64,000 bases of DNA from NCBI GenBank assembly GCA_025738555.1, contig JAOVFP010000001.1, positions 1,426,001-1,490,000 on the forward strand, given 5' to 3'. The notes beneath the pieces were generated by a model. That model saw only the letters and a program-made list of their open reading frames with translations. It had not been told where the DNA came from and did no database searches. The position numbers were made by a program, and so were the translations under genes. The number at the start of each line of letters is the position of its first letter. Positions within the stretch are counted from its first letter, which is position 1. The DNA comes from Cyathus striatus (lineage: Eukaryota; Basidiomycota; Agaricomycetes; Agaricales; Nidulariaceae). Below are positions 23,504-34,721 of the stretch, in pieces.

Positions 23504-24199
23504 ATGGCTTCCCATGACTTCAACATGCACCACATGCAAATGAATAAAATAACAAGCCAAGAGAAGTGGAAAGCAGATGAGGAAACACAAATTCAGGATC
23601 TGAAGACACACATCAGAATCTTGGGTGTAGGGCATCCAGATACAATCAAGAGCATGGAACAGCTAGCAGATACATATCATTGCCAAAGAAAGTGGAAAGA
23701 AGCTGAGGAGATGCAAACTCAGATTCTGGAGGTACACATTAGAATTTTGGGTGCAGAGCATCCCAATACCATTATCAGTATGGGAAAACTAGCAAAAACA
23801 TATCAAAGCCAAGGAAAATCGAAAGAAGCTGAAGAGATGCAAATTCAGATTCTGAAGATGCACATCAGAGTTTTGGGTGTAGAGCATCCAGATACAATCA
23901 AGAGCATGGGTCAGCTGGGATCTACATATTATAGCCAAAAAATGTGGAAAGAATCTGAGGAGATGCAGATTCAGGTCCTGGAGATGCATATCAGAATTTT
24001 CGGTCTAGAGCATCCAGATACAATAAAGAGCATGGGGCAGCTGGCAGATACATATCATAGCCAAGGAAAATGGAATGAAGCTGAGAAGATGCAAAGTCAG
24101 GTTGTGGAGATGAACACCAGAATTTTGGGTGTAGAACATCCACAAACAGTAACCAGCATAGGAAAGCTGGCAGATATCTCCATTAATTTACCAGATTAA
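23504..24199 (+). CDS. TPR-only paralogue of the NB-ARC/TPR gene (NB-ARC deleted)
   Basis: About 231 residues. The N-terminus MASHDFNMHHMQMNKIT corresponds to the leader peptide of the 30.5-kb gene (...DFSMHHTQMNEIT). Directly after it, where the other gene has its NB-ARC domain, come tetratricopeptide repeats of 42 residues: four complete units with RIL/RIF-G..HP.T junctions and a partial one at each end. Alternate units differ more from one another than those of the large gene do. The simplest reading is an ancestral NB-ARC/TPR gene that lost the NB-ARC and part of the repeats while keeping its promoter. TPR domains mediate protein-protein binding; without the nucleotide switch this could be a regulator, a decoy or a relic. 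The frame is open throughout. The region is CpG-poor. Confidence 0.7.
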   Translation: MASHDFNMHHMQMNKITSQEKWKADEETQIQDLKTHIRILGVGHPDTIKSMEQLADTYHCQRKWKEAEEMQTQILEVHIRILGAEHPNTIISMGKLAKTYQSQGKSKEAEEMQIQILKMHIRVLGVEHPDTIKSMGQLGSTYYSQKMWKESEEMQIQVLEMHIRIFGLEHPDTIKSMGQLADTYHSQGKWNEAEKMQSQVVEMNTRILGVEHPQTVTSIGKLADISINLPD

Positions 24200-24524
24200 C
24201 CTGATAGCATGTACATAGTTAGAATGTTAGTATTATCATTTATCTGAGTTTTCCAAGAAAATATAAATTTCATACATTAAATCCAGCATTACCTTTCTTG
24301 AGTACTCATGGAGATGCTGTCCCTGGATCTGCAATATTTTTAATGTTTCCCTATGTTGGTAGTTTGTTGGCTGGGTTGCTCAACAAAGACGATGAGCGAG
24401 TGCTAAGTTGGCAATCCGGTTCAATCATCTCTGTTAAACCCGGTATATAGTTGCAGTTGTGCATCATTTATCGAAACGACCACAGTGATATTCTTATGTT
24501 GGTTAAATTAATATTTGCTTCTGG
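24200..24524. other. Intergenic; possible promoter
   Basis: GGTATATAG (about 24441) is a possible TATA element for the short frame that follows. No gene otherwise. Confidence 0.3.
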
Positions 24525-24761
24525 TTGATTGGCTCAGGGGACTGGTTGACGATCTATTCTTGTACTTTAAACGACAACAAGGAATGGTGTGAGCCTGAAA
24601 CTGACATAAATCTGCATGAGTCAGATGCAATATTCATAGCCATGCAAACTGATGGAGTTTTCATCGTCAAATATATTCCTAATATTTCTAAGAGTAAAAG
24701 AACTCATATCGCATACAGTCCTGCAAGAGGTATCCAAAATATCATTGAAGTAAAAACATAG
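24525..24761 (+). CDS. Hypothetical small protein or 3' exon
   Basis: An open frame of about 78 codons, beginning after a TTGGCTCAG that could be an intron acceptor, and ending with a stop at 24759-24761. It has protein-like composition (GDWLTIYSCTL, a Trp-Cys, ESDAIFIAMQTDGVFIVKYI) with alternating hydrophobic residues that suggest beta strands. There is no ATG at its 5' end, so an upstream exon is missing or it is a fragment. The family is not recognised. Confidence 0.3.
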   Translation: MIGSGDWLTIYSCTLNDNKEWCEPETDINLHESDAIFIAMQTDGVFIVKYIPNISKSKRTHIAYSPARGIQNIIEVKT

Positions 24762-24977
24762 CATGTGGTTTAGACAAATATGATAGGTGCGCTAGTTGAT
24801 GTAAGTTCAACATCACTATGATGATTCAAGATATTCACACTTATCCAGACTACGTACCAATTAGTTTACAACATCACAGTGAGACCGTAGTGTTCAGTTC
24901 ACACCTCTCATTGAGTTAAAACCATCCTGCTCAGTCTAACAGTTGGCTCTGACCAGTAATTTACACTCCCCCAAGAG

Positions 24978-25165
24978 GTCTGTACGGATCTGTACAGATC
25001 CGCATGGAATCCGAAAATTCCGTACGGATCCGTACAGACCCGTACAGACCTGTATAGATACCATACAGAATTTATATAGCAGCTATTATTATTATTAGAG
25101 GTGATTATTCTATATGGATTCCATACATATTCTGCATGGATTCTGTGTGGATTTATGCATTGCTG
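24978..25165. repeat. Array of CTGTACAG / CCGTACGG palindromes (left)
   Basis: Closely packed short palindromes of the form (T)CCGTACGGA and CTGTACAGA, with ATGGATTC-type spacers. The same motif array lies on the other side of the satellite at 26255-26463. The clustering resembles subterminal transposase-binding repeats, but I find no terminal inverted repeat pair. Confidence 0.6.
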
Positions 25166-25199
25166 CCTTGTCACACATGTCAAGTATAACCCTAGGTGA

Positions 25200-26220
25200 A
25201 AAGTGTCACACTATACAAAATCCATGATACACTCAATATATAGTATCATTCTCAATGCATAGTATCGCACTTAATGCATAGTGTTATGCTTAATGTATAG
25301 TGTCACACTCAACACTTAGTGTCACGCTTAATGCAGAGTGTCACACTCATCACTTAGTGTTATGCTTAATGCATAGTGTCACACTCAATACTTAGTGTCA
25401 TGCTTAATGTATAGTGTTATGTTTAATGTATAGTGACACACTTAATGCATAGTGTCATGTTTAATGTATAGTGTGACACTCAATGCTTAGTGTCACACTC
25501 AATGCTTAGTGTCACACTTAATGCATAGTGTCATGTTTAATGTATAGTGTCACACTCAACACTTAGTGTCACACTCAACACTTAGTGTCACACTCAACAC
25601 TTAGTGTCACACTCAACACTTAGTGTCACACTCAACACTTAGTGTCACACTCAACACTTAGTGTCACACTCAACACTTAGTGTCACACTCAACACTTAGT
25701 GTCACACTCAATACTTAGTGTCACGCTTAGTTGCACAAAACACTTAGTGTCACGCTTAATGCATAGTGTCATGTTTAATGTATAGTGTCACACTCAATGT
25801 TTAGTGTCACGCTTAGTCACACTCAACACCTAGTGTCACGCTTAATGCATAGTGTCATGTTTAATGTATAGTGTCACACTCAATGTTTAGTGTCACACTC
25901 AACGCTTAGTGTCACGCTTAGTCACACTCAACACCTAGTGTCACGCTTATAGTGTCACATTTAATGTATAGTGTCACACTCAACACCTAGTATCATACTC
26001 AACACCTAGTGTCACGCTTATAGTGTCACATTTAATGTATAGTGTCACACTCAACACCTAGTATCACACTCAACACCTAGTGTCACGCTTATAGTGTCAC
26101 ATTTAATGTATAGTGTCACACTCAACACCTAGTATCACACTCAACACCTAGTGTCACGCTTATAGTGTCACATTTAACGTATAGTGTCACACTCAACACC
26201 TAGTATCATGCTTAATGCAG
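25200..26220. repeat. Satellite of about 19-bp units
   Basis: About 50 units of consensus TGTCACACTCAACACTTAG, with variants TGTCACGCTTAATGCATAG and TGTCATGTTTAATGTATAG. The stretch 25550-25710 is almost perfectly homogeneous (successive identical units). The 3' part shows a higher-order pattern that includes TAGTATCACACTCAACACC. Non-coding. Confidence 0.9.
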
Positions 26221-26254
26221 TGTGTCACATGCAAGAAAATAAGTGTAATAAAAT

Positions 26255-26463
26255 TCTGTACAGATTCTGTACAGAATCTGTACAGAATTTTCAGGTCTGT
26301 AATGCGGAATTCCGAGGAATTCTGCGTAATCCGTACGGAATTTTCGAAATCTGTGCGGAATCTGTACAGACCCAAAAAAACCTCTGCCAAAATGAAAAAA
26401 ATCTGTGCAGATTCCGCACGGATTCCGAAAATTCCGTACGGATTCCGCGCGGATCCGTACAGA
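26255..26463. repeat. Array of CTGTACAG / CCGTACGG palindromes (right)
   Basis: Contains TTCTGTACAGA three times in succession, then CCGTACGGAATTTTC, TCCGCACGGATTCC and CGCGCGGATCCGTACAG. It is the counterpart of the left array, so the satellite is bracketed by the same motif. Confidence 0.6.
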
Positions 26464-26825
26464 ACACATGGCTAAGTGTAAAGAGCTCGCTCTGACCGAC
26501 TTATAAGGAAGTATTTGAGCAGAAATATTTCTGTAATACGAGGAGAAGAGCGATAGTAAGAGGTACATATTCATATGCTTTATGATCTACATGATATCAT
26601 ACAGTAGCTTGAGAGTGTTATACAATCTATCATTAAAAAAAACTTGTGACTGGAACTGATAATTTTCACCTGGTCTACAATTCAGTTGACCTAGATGTAC
26701 TTCTATGAGCTATAAAATTTCTGTAAAATGAGAAGAAGAACGAGCGAAGGCACATTTTATACTCTTTCAGCTTCTACTGCTTGATATATACAGTTATATT
26801 CATCGCTGAAGCAAAAAATCAGTAC
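26464..26825. other. No gene recognised
   Basis: Short spacer between the palindromic array and tRNA-Lys-like heads; nothing coding. Confidence 0.4.
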
Positions 26826-26886
26826 CGTCATATAACCTAGCATTAAGAGTTGAGCACTCTCCGAATGAGCTAGGTGGGCTTGGCTT
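26826..26886 (-). repeat. tRNA-Lys-like repeat head (well preserved)
   Basis: On the minus strand it reads AAGCCCACCTAGCTCATTCG, then GAGAGTGCTCAACTCTTAA, then TGCTAGGTTAT. This aligns base by base with the tRNA-Lys gene from its first base through the anticodon (CTCTTA) into its intron (CTAGG). There is no T-arm half. Confidence 0.75.
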
Positions 26887-27054
26887 GAGACTGATATAAA
26901 CACGCAACTACAATACTGCAAATGTCCCAGTAATCGTTGGAGTAATACGGATCGCATGTCAAAAAAATGTGTCACCAGGTCGTAAGAGTGTAAAATTCGT
27001 TGTCAACGCCATGAAAAGTGTAGGCTATGCAAAAGCCACTTGTATCTCACGGAC

Positions 27055-27108
27055 AAGACACCTGGTCGTAAGAGTGTAACACACCGATTGATCCAGGCTG
27101 GCTTATCT
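27055..27108 (-). repeat. tRNA-Lys-like repeat head
   Basis: Plus-strand ACACCTGGTCGTAAGAGTG...GATTGATCCAGGCTGGCTT. A partial duplicate is at about 26968-27008. Confidence 0.55.
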
Positions 27109-27235
27109 GGACCTCAATATCCCTGTAATGTAAGCAGACAGATGCTCGATATTATAAAGAGTCTTGAAAGAGGTTTAGTTTAACCTCTCGTTGAAGTAAA
27201 ATAAATGTGACACGACCTAGGTATTTGGAGTAATA

Positions 27236-27290
27236 TAAGGTCACCTAGTTATAAGAGTCCGAATTCTCCTAATACGCTAAGTGGCTTGGG
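27236..27290 (-). repeat. tRNA-Lys-like repeat head
   Basis: Plus-strand GGTCACCTAGTTATAAGAGT...ACGCTAAGTGGCTTGGG, close to 18618-18670. Confidence 0.6.
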
Positions 27291-27299
27291 TTCTATTTG

Positions 27300-29780
27300 C
27301 ACGTACGTAGATGATGTTTGAATTGCTTTACTTTACATGGGTATGAATACTGCCACAAGTTGTGAGATGCGAATAAGTGGTTGGTACGGCGAGTGGCAGT
27401 GGTGAAATAATGATCTGATTCGACAGTGCACACCTTGTAAATTTTTTACACAAGAGTACAATAATTACTTCGATCAATTGGATACTCGTCTAATGCATCT
27501 TTGTGGATATGTCGCTTAATGAGTGCTCCGCCAATGTAAGAGAAGCGGAAATGGGAGCTGTACAGAATCAAGATCACTCAATCCATCACTCAATTCGCAC
27601 GGTCCGAACTTGGAACCGTCACGCTTTCACTGTTTGACCCAGGTTTGACCTCCTCTAGATCTTGTCCTCTTGCACCTCGCGCTTGCCTCGCACCTTAGCC
27701 CGCTCTCTCGAATCGTCTCACTTGAAAAGGATATCGCTTCTATCGCGCACGCTTTCGAAATCCAAGGTGAACAGAACAATTAATCTGCCTTGTCGCCTTT
27801 CCTACAATCTGGATGTTGATCTACAGGTGATGGCGTGAATAGAGTACTAAGTTCGTGATTCTTCTCACTACTGGATCATACTATACTAAAGCTATATGAA
27901 GCCGGCTAAATGCGCAAGCACAACCTTTCACTTAGTTGCACCGCAGATTCGACCTATAAGTACGTACGCTCTTCTTCAAGTACTCACAAGCACACGACCT
28001 AAGTACCTCGTACCGAACAGATGAAACCTACCCCCTGCCACCTGTCGACTACGCTGGCACCCCCACCCCACGGCCTACACGGAGCTCAAGTAATCCGACT
28101 TGTAGGGGTTCGGCGTATCTGCTGTAGCAAGCAAGGAGACGAACAAGATGTGGGATTCCGAAGACGATAAGTTGGCAGGAGGGGTGGGATGAAGTTGATG
28201 CATTGACAGTATGATAAACGGTGTGTCTAAGAACAATCCTTTGCCTTCCTCTGGCCTAATCTTTGGTGTTCTATCGTACAGGACCCACACGTCGCATCGT
28301 GGACCATCTCAACTACCAAGTCATCTTTGTGGGACATCGTTTTAGGCCACGTCTCCGTCACTGTTCATGTATTTGTACTGCAATTCCACATGTCGCCATT
28401 TGACACGGTAGCCAAAGCATATCCTGCTGCTAACTGCTACGTATCTATGACATTTGCATGCGGTCGTCCACCTCCTGTCCTTTTCGCGAAGACTCTACGA
28501 AGACTCCACTCGATGACATGGCACAACCTCTTCCTCCTCTGTGACTTCTCGTACTTTCATGTCACCGCATCGGTGGAACTTGAGCGATGGATGCGGCTAT
28601 GGCGAAGATCACGAAGGTGGAAGTGCTACGGAAGGGTGTTGTGGTTTGGATGGCTAGAGAGTGGAGAGGGCTCTGCGGCGTCTACATTACTACTCACCTG
28701 GATTGTACATGATGAACGGTACGTGCCCTAGAGCAAACTTTAACTGTCTTTTCAACTATTTCACAGGGTACTGTCAGTATCTTTCCACGCAGTGCGTATT
28801 GCAGGTGGTCGGAATTTCCCAGCTGTCCTTGTGGCATGTTTGTGTCTACCTCTGTCGCCGTTATGCTTCAAATTCCAATCTCTACCATACTCGAAGTCCA
28901 TCCTACCGCAAGGACTACTTCATCGCGTTTGTTCCGCGCGGTCTACGTCCTCCATACACGGTTGTAAACCCTCCACTCGCCCCTTCTGCGAAGACTCGAC
29001 TCGATGATGTGGCACATCATCTCGTCCTCTGCGATCTTCTCATACTTTCGTATCATCGTAACTTTGAGATCGAGCGACAAGGATGGGCTTTGGCCAAGCT
29101 TTGGCAATACATGGATGTGCTATTGCAGGGTATTGGCTGGTATAGTTAGAGGGAATGGGTAGGGTGCGACAGCAGACGCGTGGCGACTTGCTTAGATTAT
29201 GCACAATGAACAATGTACATACCTCAAAACAACATTCCTTATTCTTCCTAGTGACTCTGATACTGACGGTCACCGTTCTTTTGTGAAGGACATATCGCAT
29301 CGCAGCGTATCTATGACCTGCCAGGTGTCGTACGTCCTGCGAGTCGTACATCCCCACCTGGCACCTATCCCGTCTACGACGATTATGAAAACCTTGCTCA
29401 ATGACGTGGCGCATCCTCGTAATCGTCTTCCTCTGCCACCTTCTCGTACTTCTGTACTGTTGAAACTTGAGTAACAAGGTTGTTGTGACTTGTAAGACAC
29501 TGAGCGAGGGATAGAGAAGCGCTAGGTATTGGGGTATCATGGCTGGGATTACGGGTGGGAGTGTGAATGGCGTGCATTGACAACGTGGACGGAGGGGGTG
29601 GACCAATCTGTTGGCTCCCGCGTTAGAAGGTGGTGATTTAACTGTGGCTCTGAGACCGTATATGGTGGCTGGGACAACTTATAGTCGCTACCGTATCCAG
29701 TGGGTGCTAACTTATAAATACATGATCGATGGGTTACTACACGGGCCAGGTGCTCATCGATAAGCACTCAAGTGACCGTC
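27300..29780. repeat. Complex repeat CR, copy 4
   Basis: It follows three tRNA-Lys-like heads. It contains the CR opening (ATTCGCACGGTCCGAACTTGG), the ACCTCGCGCTTGCC block and units at about 28213, 28710 and 29205 marked by GATGAACGG or variants. It ends with AACTTATAAATACATGATCGAT, a block also at about 23100 and again at 29930. Confidence 0.55.
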
Positions 29781-30530
29781 TTCATTGTCTCCATCCCAAC
29801 TTGAACTTTTTTGTAGCTCCGCCATTGCTCTTCAACTACCTGGACGTGCACTCTTTTTAAATCTACTCATAACATACACGTCGTGCACATTTCATCTTGT
29901 GCCTCGATATCTTACACGCTTTATCTCTGCTTAACTTGTAAATACATGATCGATGGGTTGCAGCACAGGGTAGATGTTCGTCGATAACGTTACATAGAGC
30001 TATGATTCGAAATCTTCATTTAGTAAAATCGATCATATGTCCATCAATGCATAGGACACGGGCTTCTTCGGTAGCCTTCTATTTACAAACGATTCCCGTG
30101 TGAGTTTGATAAGACTCAAGTGACTGTGACTATTGTCTCCGTCACCGTTGCAGACTGAACTTGTTCGAAGATACTTGGCCTATAGACTTAATATCTTTTA
30201 GTAATCATCCAAATAGGCAGTGTAATTAAGAAATAAATTTACCAGTAGTTGGTTGTTACAGTAGATTGCTATCGACATTTTTCAGTGATTATCAATCGTT
30301 AGTTTCTTTGGTGGCTAAAATAGTGCAAGTGTGCTTCATCAGTCTCGGAGATTGCCCTTGTCATATGTAACACCAGCGCGGGAAAAAGGACAAATATAGA
30401 CTATCAGAGGCCATGCACATGTGGAAAGCTATAAAGATATTGATGTTCGGACATGAGCTCCCCCTCGCCCATCATTCAAGTGATACATACCATCAATTGT
30501 TCCAACAAACTTTACCTACTTACCCACAAC
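29781..30530 (+). promoter_or_regulatory. Upstream region and promoter of the NLR gene
   Basis: AACACCAGCGCGGG...GGAAAGCTATAAAGA (30371-30437) duplicates the promoter of the TPR-only gene at 23.3 kb. TATAAAG at about 30430 is the likely core promoter. No gene is seen between 29781 and 30370. Confidence 0.5.
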
Positions 30531-33500
30531 ATGAATTCTGGCCTGTTTGAAAATGCTCATGACTTTAGCATGCATCACACACAAATGAATGAAATAACAA
30601 TTAACACCCAGGTCAGAAGCTTTCTGCATCAATTTACAGTACATTTAAGCCAGATTGTCATATTACAGTCACTTCAGATTTCCAACAATCCAAAAAATGA
30701 ACCATCTTCTCCAATTAGAACCACAATGCCTTGTACTACTCAAATTTTCACAGGACAAAAACTTTACCTTGAAAGGTTACATCAACATTTTGAAAACAAG
30801 AATCCTGATGGAAAATCTGAAAGGAAGATGTTTCTTCTTTATGGAATGGGTGGAATTGGAAAGACCCAGATAAGCCTGAAATTCATAGATGAAATGACTG
30901 ATTAGTGGGTAGTCCTATCTAATCATATTTGATCCTCAACATGAACAAATTGTTACAGCTTTTCTTATATTTTCTGGATTGATGCAACAATTGAAGATAC
31001 TCTGGTACAAACTCTCAAGGATAATTACAAATTGATCATTGGCTATGAGATGACTTCTGCATCTTTAACAGCAGTTGATGTTTTAAATTGGGTCTCTTCC
31101 ATCAAGTCTGAGTGGCTGATGGTTTATGATAATGCTGATGGATCCCCTGAGTTAGTTGAGAAATACCTTCCACCTGGAAATCATGGAAATATTTTAATTA
31201 CAAGCAGAAACCCAGCACATAAAAGAGTGGTTGTTCCTATTAATTCAAAAGAGGTAATTGAAATGAGTGAAGACTCAGCTATTGAATTACTGCTAAAAGC
31301 CAGTGGATTGGATAACAATAATAAAGGGTATCTGAAAGAAGCAAAAGAAATAGTTGTTACATTGTACTACTTGCCATTGGCTGTGGATCAAGCTGGAGCA
31401 TATATATCTACTGGTCAATGCAGCATTGGAACTTTCATGAATTTGTATCACAAACATAGGTCTAGGTTGATGGATAATAAGAAGTTTAGAGGAGCATCAA
31501 AATATGAAAAAACTGCATATAGAACTTGGGAAATATCATATGAAAAGATTGTTGATCTTTCAAATAATGAAGATGAACATGCAGCAGATGAAGCTAAATA
31601 TGCTATAAGTTTGATAAATATGCTTGCATTCTTTCACCATGAAAACATTTCTGAGAAAATATTTGAAAAGGCAGCATCGCATTTTCCAGAACAGTTAAAT
31701 GTCTATCGAAATAATAGTATATCCTCCTATATATTAATAATTGATCCAAAATTGTTACCATTGGATACAAATGGAGAGTGGAATGAAATACTATTCAGAG
31801 AAAGCATTGGGCTTCTTTTATCATTCTCACTGATAAGAACAATGAATGGTGATAGATACCATCTGCATCCACTGATTCAGGCATGGTGTAGAGATAAACT
31901 TAGCCCTAACATGGAGCATAAATGGATGTTGAATTCCAGAGCAATATTAACATGTTCAATTTCACATAGTAATTCCAAAGAAGAATATACATATCAACAA
32001 TATATTGTTCCTCATATATTGCAAAGTTTATCATTGGAAAAAGACATCAATGGAATGGCATATTATGATGACATATTTCAAAGTATGGCACATGTGTTGT
32101 TTAAATTTGGGAGATATGACTTTGTTAGTAAATTGAGAGAGAAGATATACAATATATATATACAAAAATATGGAACTGAGCATCTAAATACAGTTGTCAG
32201 TATGGGAAACTTGGCAGATACATATTATAGACAAGGAAAATGGAAAGAAGCTGAAGAGATGCAATTTCAGGTTCTGGAAATGTGTACCAGAATTTTGGGT
32301 GCAGAGCATCCTCATACATTAATTAGCATGACTCAACTTGCAGTTACATATAAAAATGAAGGAAGGTTAGCAGAAGCTGAGAAGATGCAACTTAAAGTTC
32401 TGGAGATGCACACCAGAATTTTAGGTGCAGATCATCCAGATACAACTGTCAGTATGGGAAACTTGGCAGATACATATTATAGCCAAGGAAAATGGAAAGA
32501 AGCTGAAGAGATGCAATTTCAGGTTCTGGAAATGCATACTAGAATTTTGGGTGTGGAGCATCCTTATACATTAATTAGCATGGCTCGACTTGCAGCTACA
32601 TATAAAATTGAAGGAAGATTAGCAGAAGCTGAGAAGATGCAACTTAAAGTTCTGGAGATGCACACCAGAATTTTAGGTGCAGATCATCCAGATACAGTTG
32701 TCTGTATGGGAAACTTGGCAGATACATATTATAGCCAAGGAAAATGGAAAGAAGCTCAGGAGATGCAATTTCAGGTTCTGGAAGTGCGTACCAGAATTTT
32801 GGGTGCAGATCATCCAAATACAGCTGTCAGTATGGGAAACTTGGCAGGTACATATTATAGCCAAGGAAAATGGAAAGAAGCTGAAGAGATGCAATTTCAG
32901 GTTCTGGGAATGCATACCAGAATTTTGGGTGCAGAGCATCCTCATACGTTAATTAGCATGGCTCGACTTGCAGCTACATATAAAATTGAAGGAAGATTAG
33001 CAGAAGCTGAGAAGATGCAACTTAAAGTTCTGGAGATGCAAATCAGAATTTTAGGTGCAGATCATCCAGATACAGCTGTCAGTATGGGAAACTTGGCAGA
33101 TACATATTATAGCCAAGGAAAATGGAAAGAAGCTCAGGAGATGCAATTTCAGGTTCTGGAAATGCATACCAGAATTTTGGGTGCAGATCATCCAAATACA
33201 GCTGTCAGTATGGGAAACTTGGCAGATACATATTATAGCCAAGGAAAATGGAAAAAAGCTGAGGAGATGCAATTTCAGGTTCTGGAAATGCGTACCAGAA
33301 TTTTGGGTGCAGATCATCCAAATACAGCTGTCAGTATGGGAAACTTGGCAGATACATATTATAGCCAAGGAAAATGGAAAGAAGCTGAAGAGATGCAATT
33401 TCAGGTTCTGGAAATGCGTACAAGAATTTTGGGTGCAGAGCATCCTCATACATTAATTAGCATGACTCGACTTGCAGTTACATATATAAATAAAGGAAGG

Positions 33501-34721
33501 TTAGCAGAAGCTGAGAAGATGCAACTTAAAGTTCTGGAGATGCAAATCAGAATTTTAGGTGCAGATCATCCAGATACAGCTGTCAGTATGGGAAACTTGG
33601 CAGATACATATTATAGCCAAGGAAAATGGAAAGAAGCTGAAGAGATGCAATTTCAGGTTCTGGAAATGCATACCAGAATTTTGGGTGTGGAGCATCCTCA
33701 TACATTAATTAGCATGGCTCGACTTGCAGCTACATATAAAATTGAAGGAAGATTAGCAGAAGCTGAGAAGATGCAGCTTAAAGTTCTGGAGATGCACACC
33801 AGAATTTTAGGTGCAGATCATCCAGATACAGTTGTCAGTATGGGAAACTTGGCAGATACATATTATAGCCAAGGAAAATGGAAAGAAGCTCAGGAGATGC
33901 AATTTCAGGTTCTGGAAATGTGTACCAGAATTTTGGGTGCAGATCATCCAAATACAGCTGTCAGTATGGGAAACTTGGCAGATACATATTATAGCCAAGG
34001 AAAATGGAAAAAAGCTGAAGAGATGCAATTTCAGGTTCTGGAAATGTGTACCAGAATTTTGGGTGCAGAGCATCCTCATACATTAATTAGCATGACTCAA
34101 CTTGCAGTTACATATAAAATTGAAGGAAGGTTAGCAGAAGCTGAGAAGATGCAACTTAAAGTTCTGGAGATGCAAATCAGAATTTTAGGTGCAGATCATC
34201 CAAATACAGTGGTCAGTATGAGAAACTTAGCAGATACATATTATAGCCAAGGAAAATGGAAAAAAGCTGAAGAGATGCAATTTCAGGTTCTGGAAATGTG
34301 TACCAGAATTTTGGGTGCAGATCATCCAAATACAGCTGTCAGTATGGGAAACTTGGCAGATACATATTATAGCCAAGGAAAATGGAAAGAAGCTGAAGAG
34401 ATGCAATTTCAGGTTCTGGAAATGCATACTAGAATTTTGGGTGCAGAGCATCCTCATACATTAATTAGCATGACTCGACTTGCAGTTACATATAAAATTG
34501 AAGGAAGGTTAGCAGAAGCTGAGAAGATGCAACTTAAAGTTCTGGAGATGCAAATCAGAATTTTAGGTGCAGATCATCCAAATACAGTGGCCAGTATGAG
34601 AAACTTGGCAGATACATATTATAGCCAAGGAAAATGGAAAGAAGCTGAGGAGATGCAATTTCAGATTGTTGAGATGCATACTAGAATTTTGGTGAAAGAG
34701 CATTCATTGTCATATCTGTGA
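30531..34721 (+). CDS. NB-ARC/TPR protein (fungal NLR-like), about 1378 residues
   Basis: A STAND-class signal-transduction ATPase of the fungal NLR type, linked in this group to non-self recognition and cell death. Exon 1 is 30531-30904 and exon 2 is 30959-34721, joined by a 54-nt intron (GTGGGT...TTACAG). Splicing restores TDYFSYIFWIDA and the frame exactly. Motifs are: P-loop GMGGIGKTQ (about 105-113), kinase-2 WLMVYDNAD, RNBS-B-like NILITSRNP, GLPL-like YLPLAVDQAGAYI and MHD-like YHLHPLIQAW. A linker follows, then 20 consecutive 42-residue TPR units (about 32174-34694) ending in a short VKEHSLSYL tail. The N-terminal region of about 65 residues matches no effector domain I know. The start is uncertain: 30453 is also in frame but close to the TATA element. 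A 57-nt in-frame GT...AG segment in exon 1 might be an intron. The gene is CpG-poor yet fully open. Confidence 0.9.
32174..34694 (+). repeat. 20 tandem 126-bp TPR-coding units of two types
   Basis: Units are either type N (GNLADTYYSQGKWKEAEEMQ) or type R (YKIEGRLAEAEKMQLKVLEM), in the order N R N R N N R N N N R N R N N R N N R N. Units of one type differ at only a few positions even at silent sites. This suggests recent unequal exchange or gene conversion. Open frames in other phases here are by-products of the periodicity. Confidence 0.9.

Noticed and set aside
25200..26220. CRISPR-like regular short repeats
   Set aside because: The units are contiguous 19-bp satellite monomers without unique spacers, and the genome is eukaryotic.
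32673..34457. Open frames antiparallel or in other phases to the TPR array
   Set aside because: They repeat with the 126-bp period and arise from the TPR coding frame.
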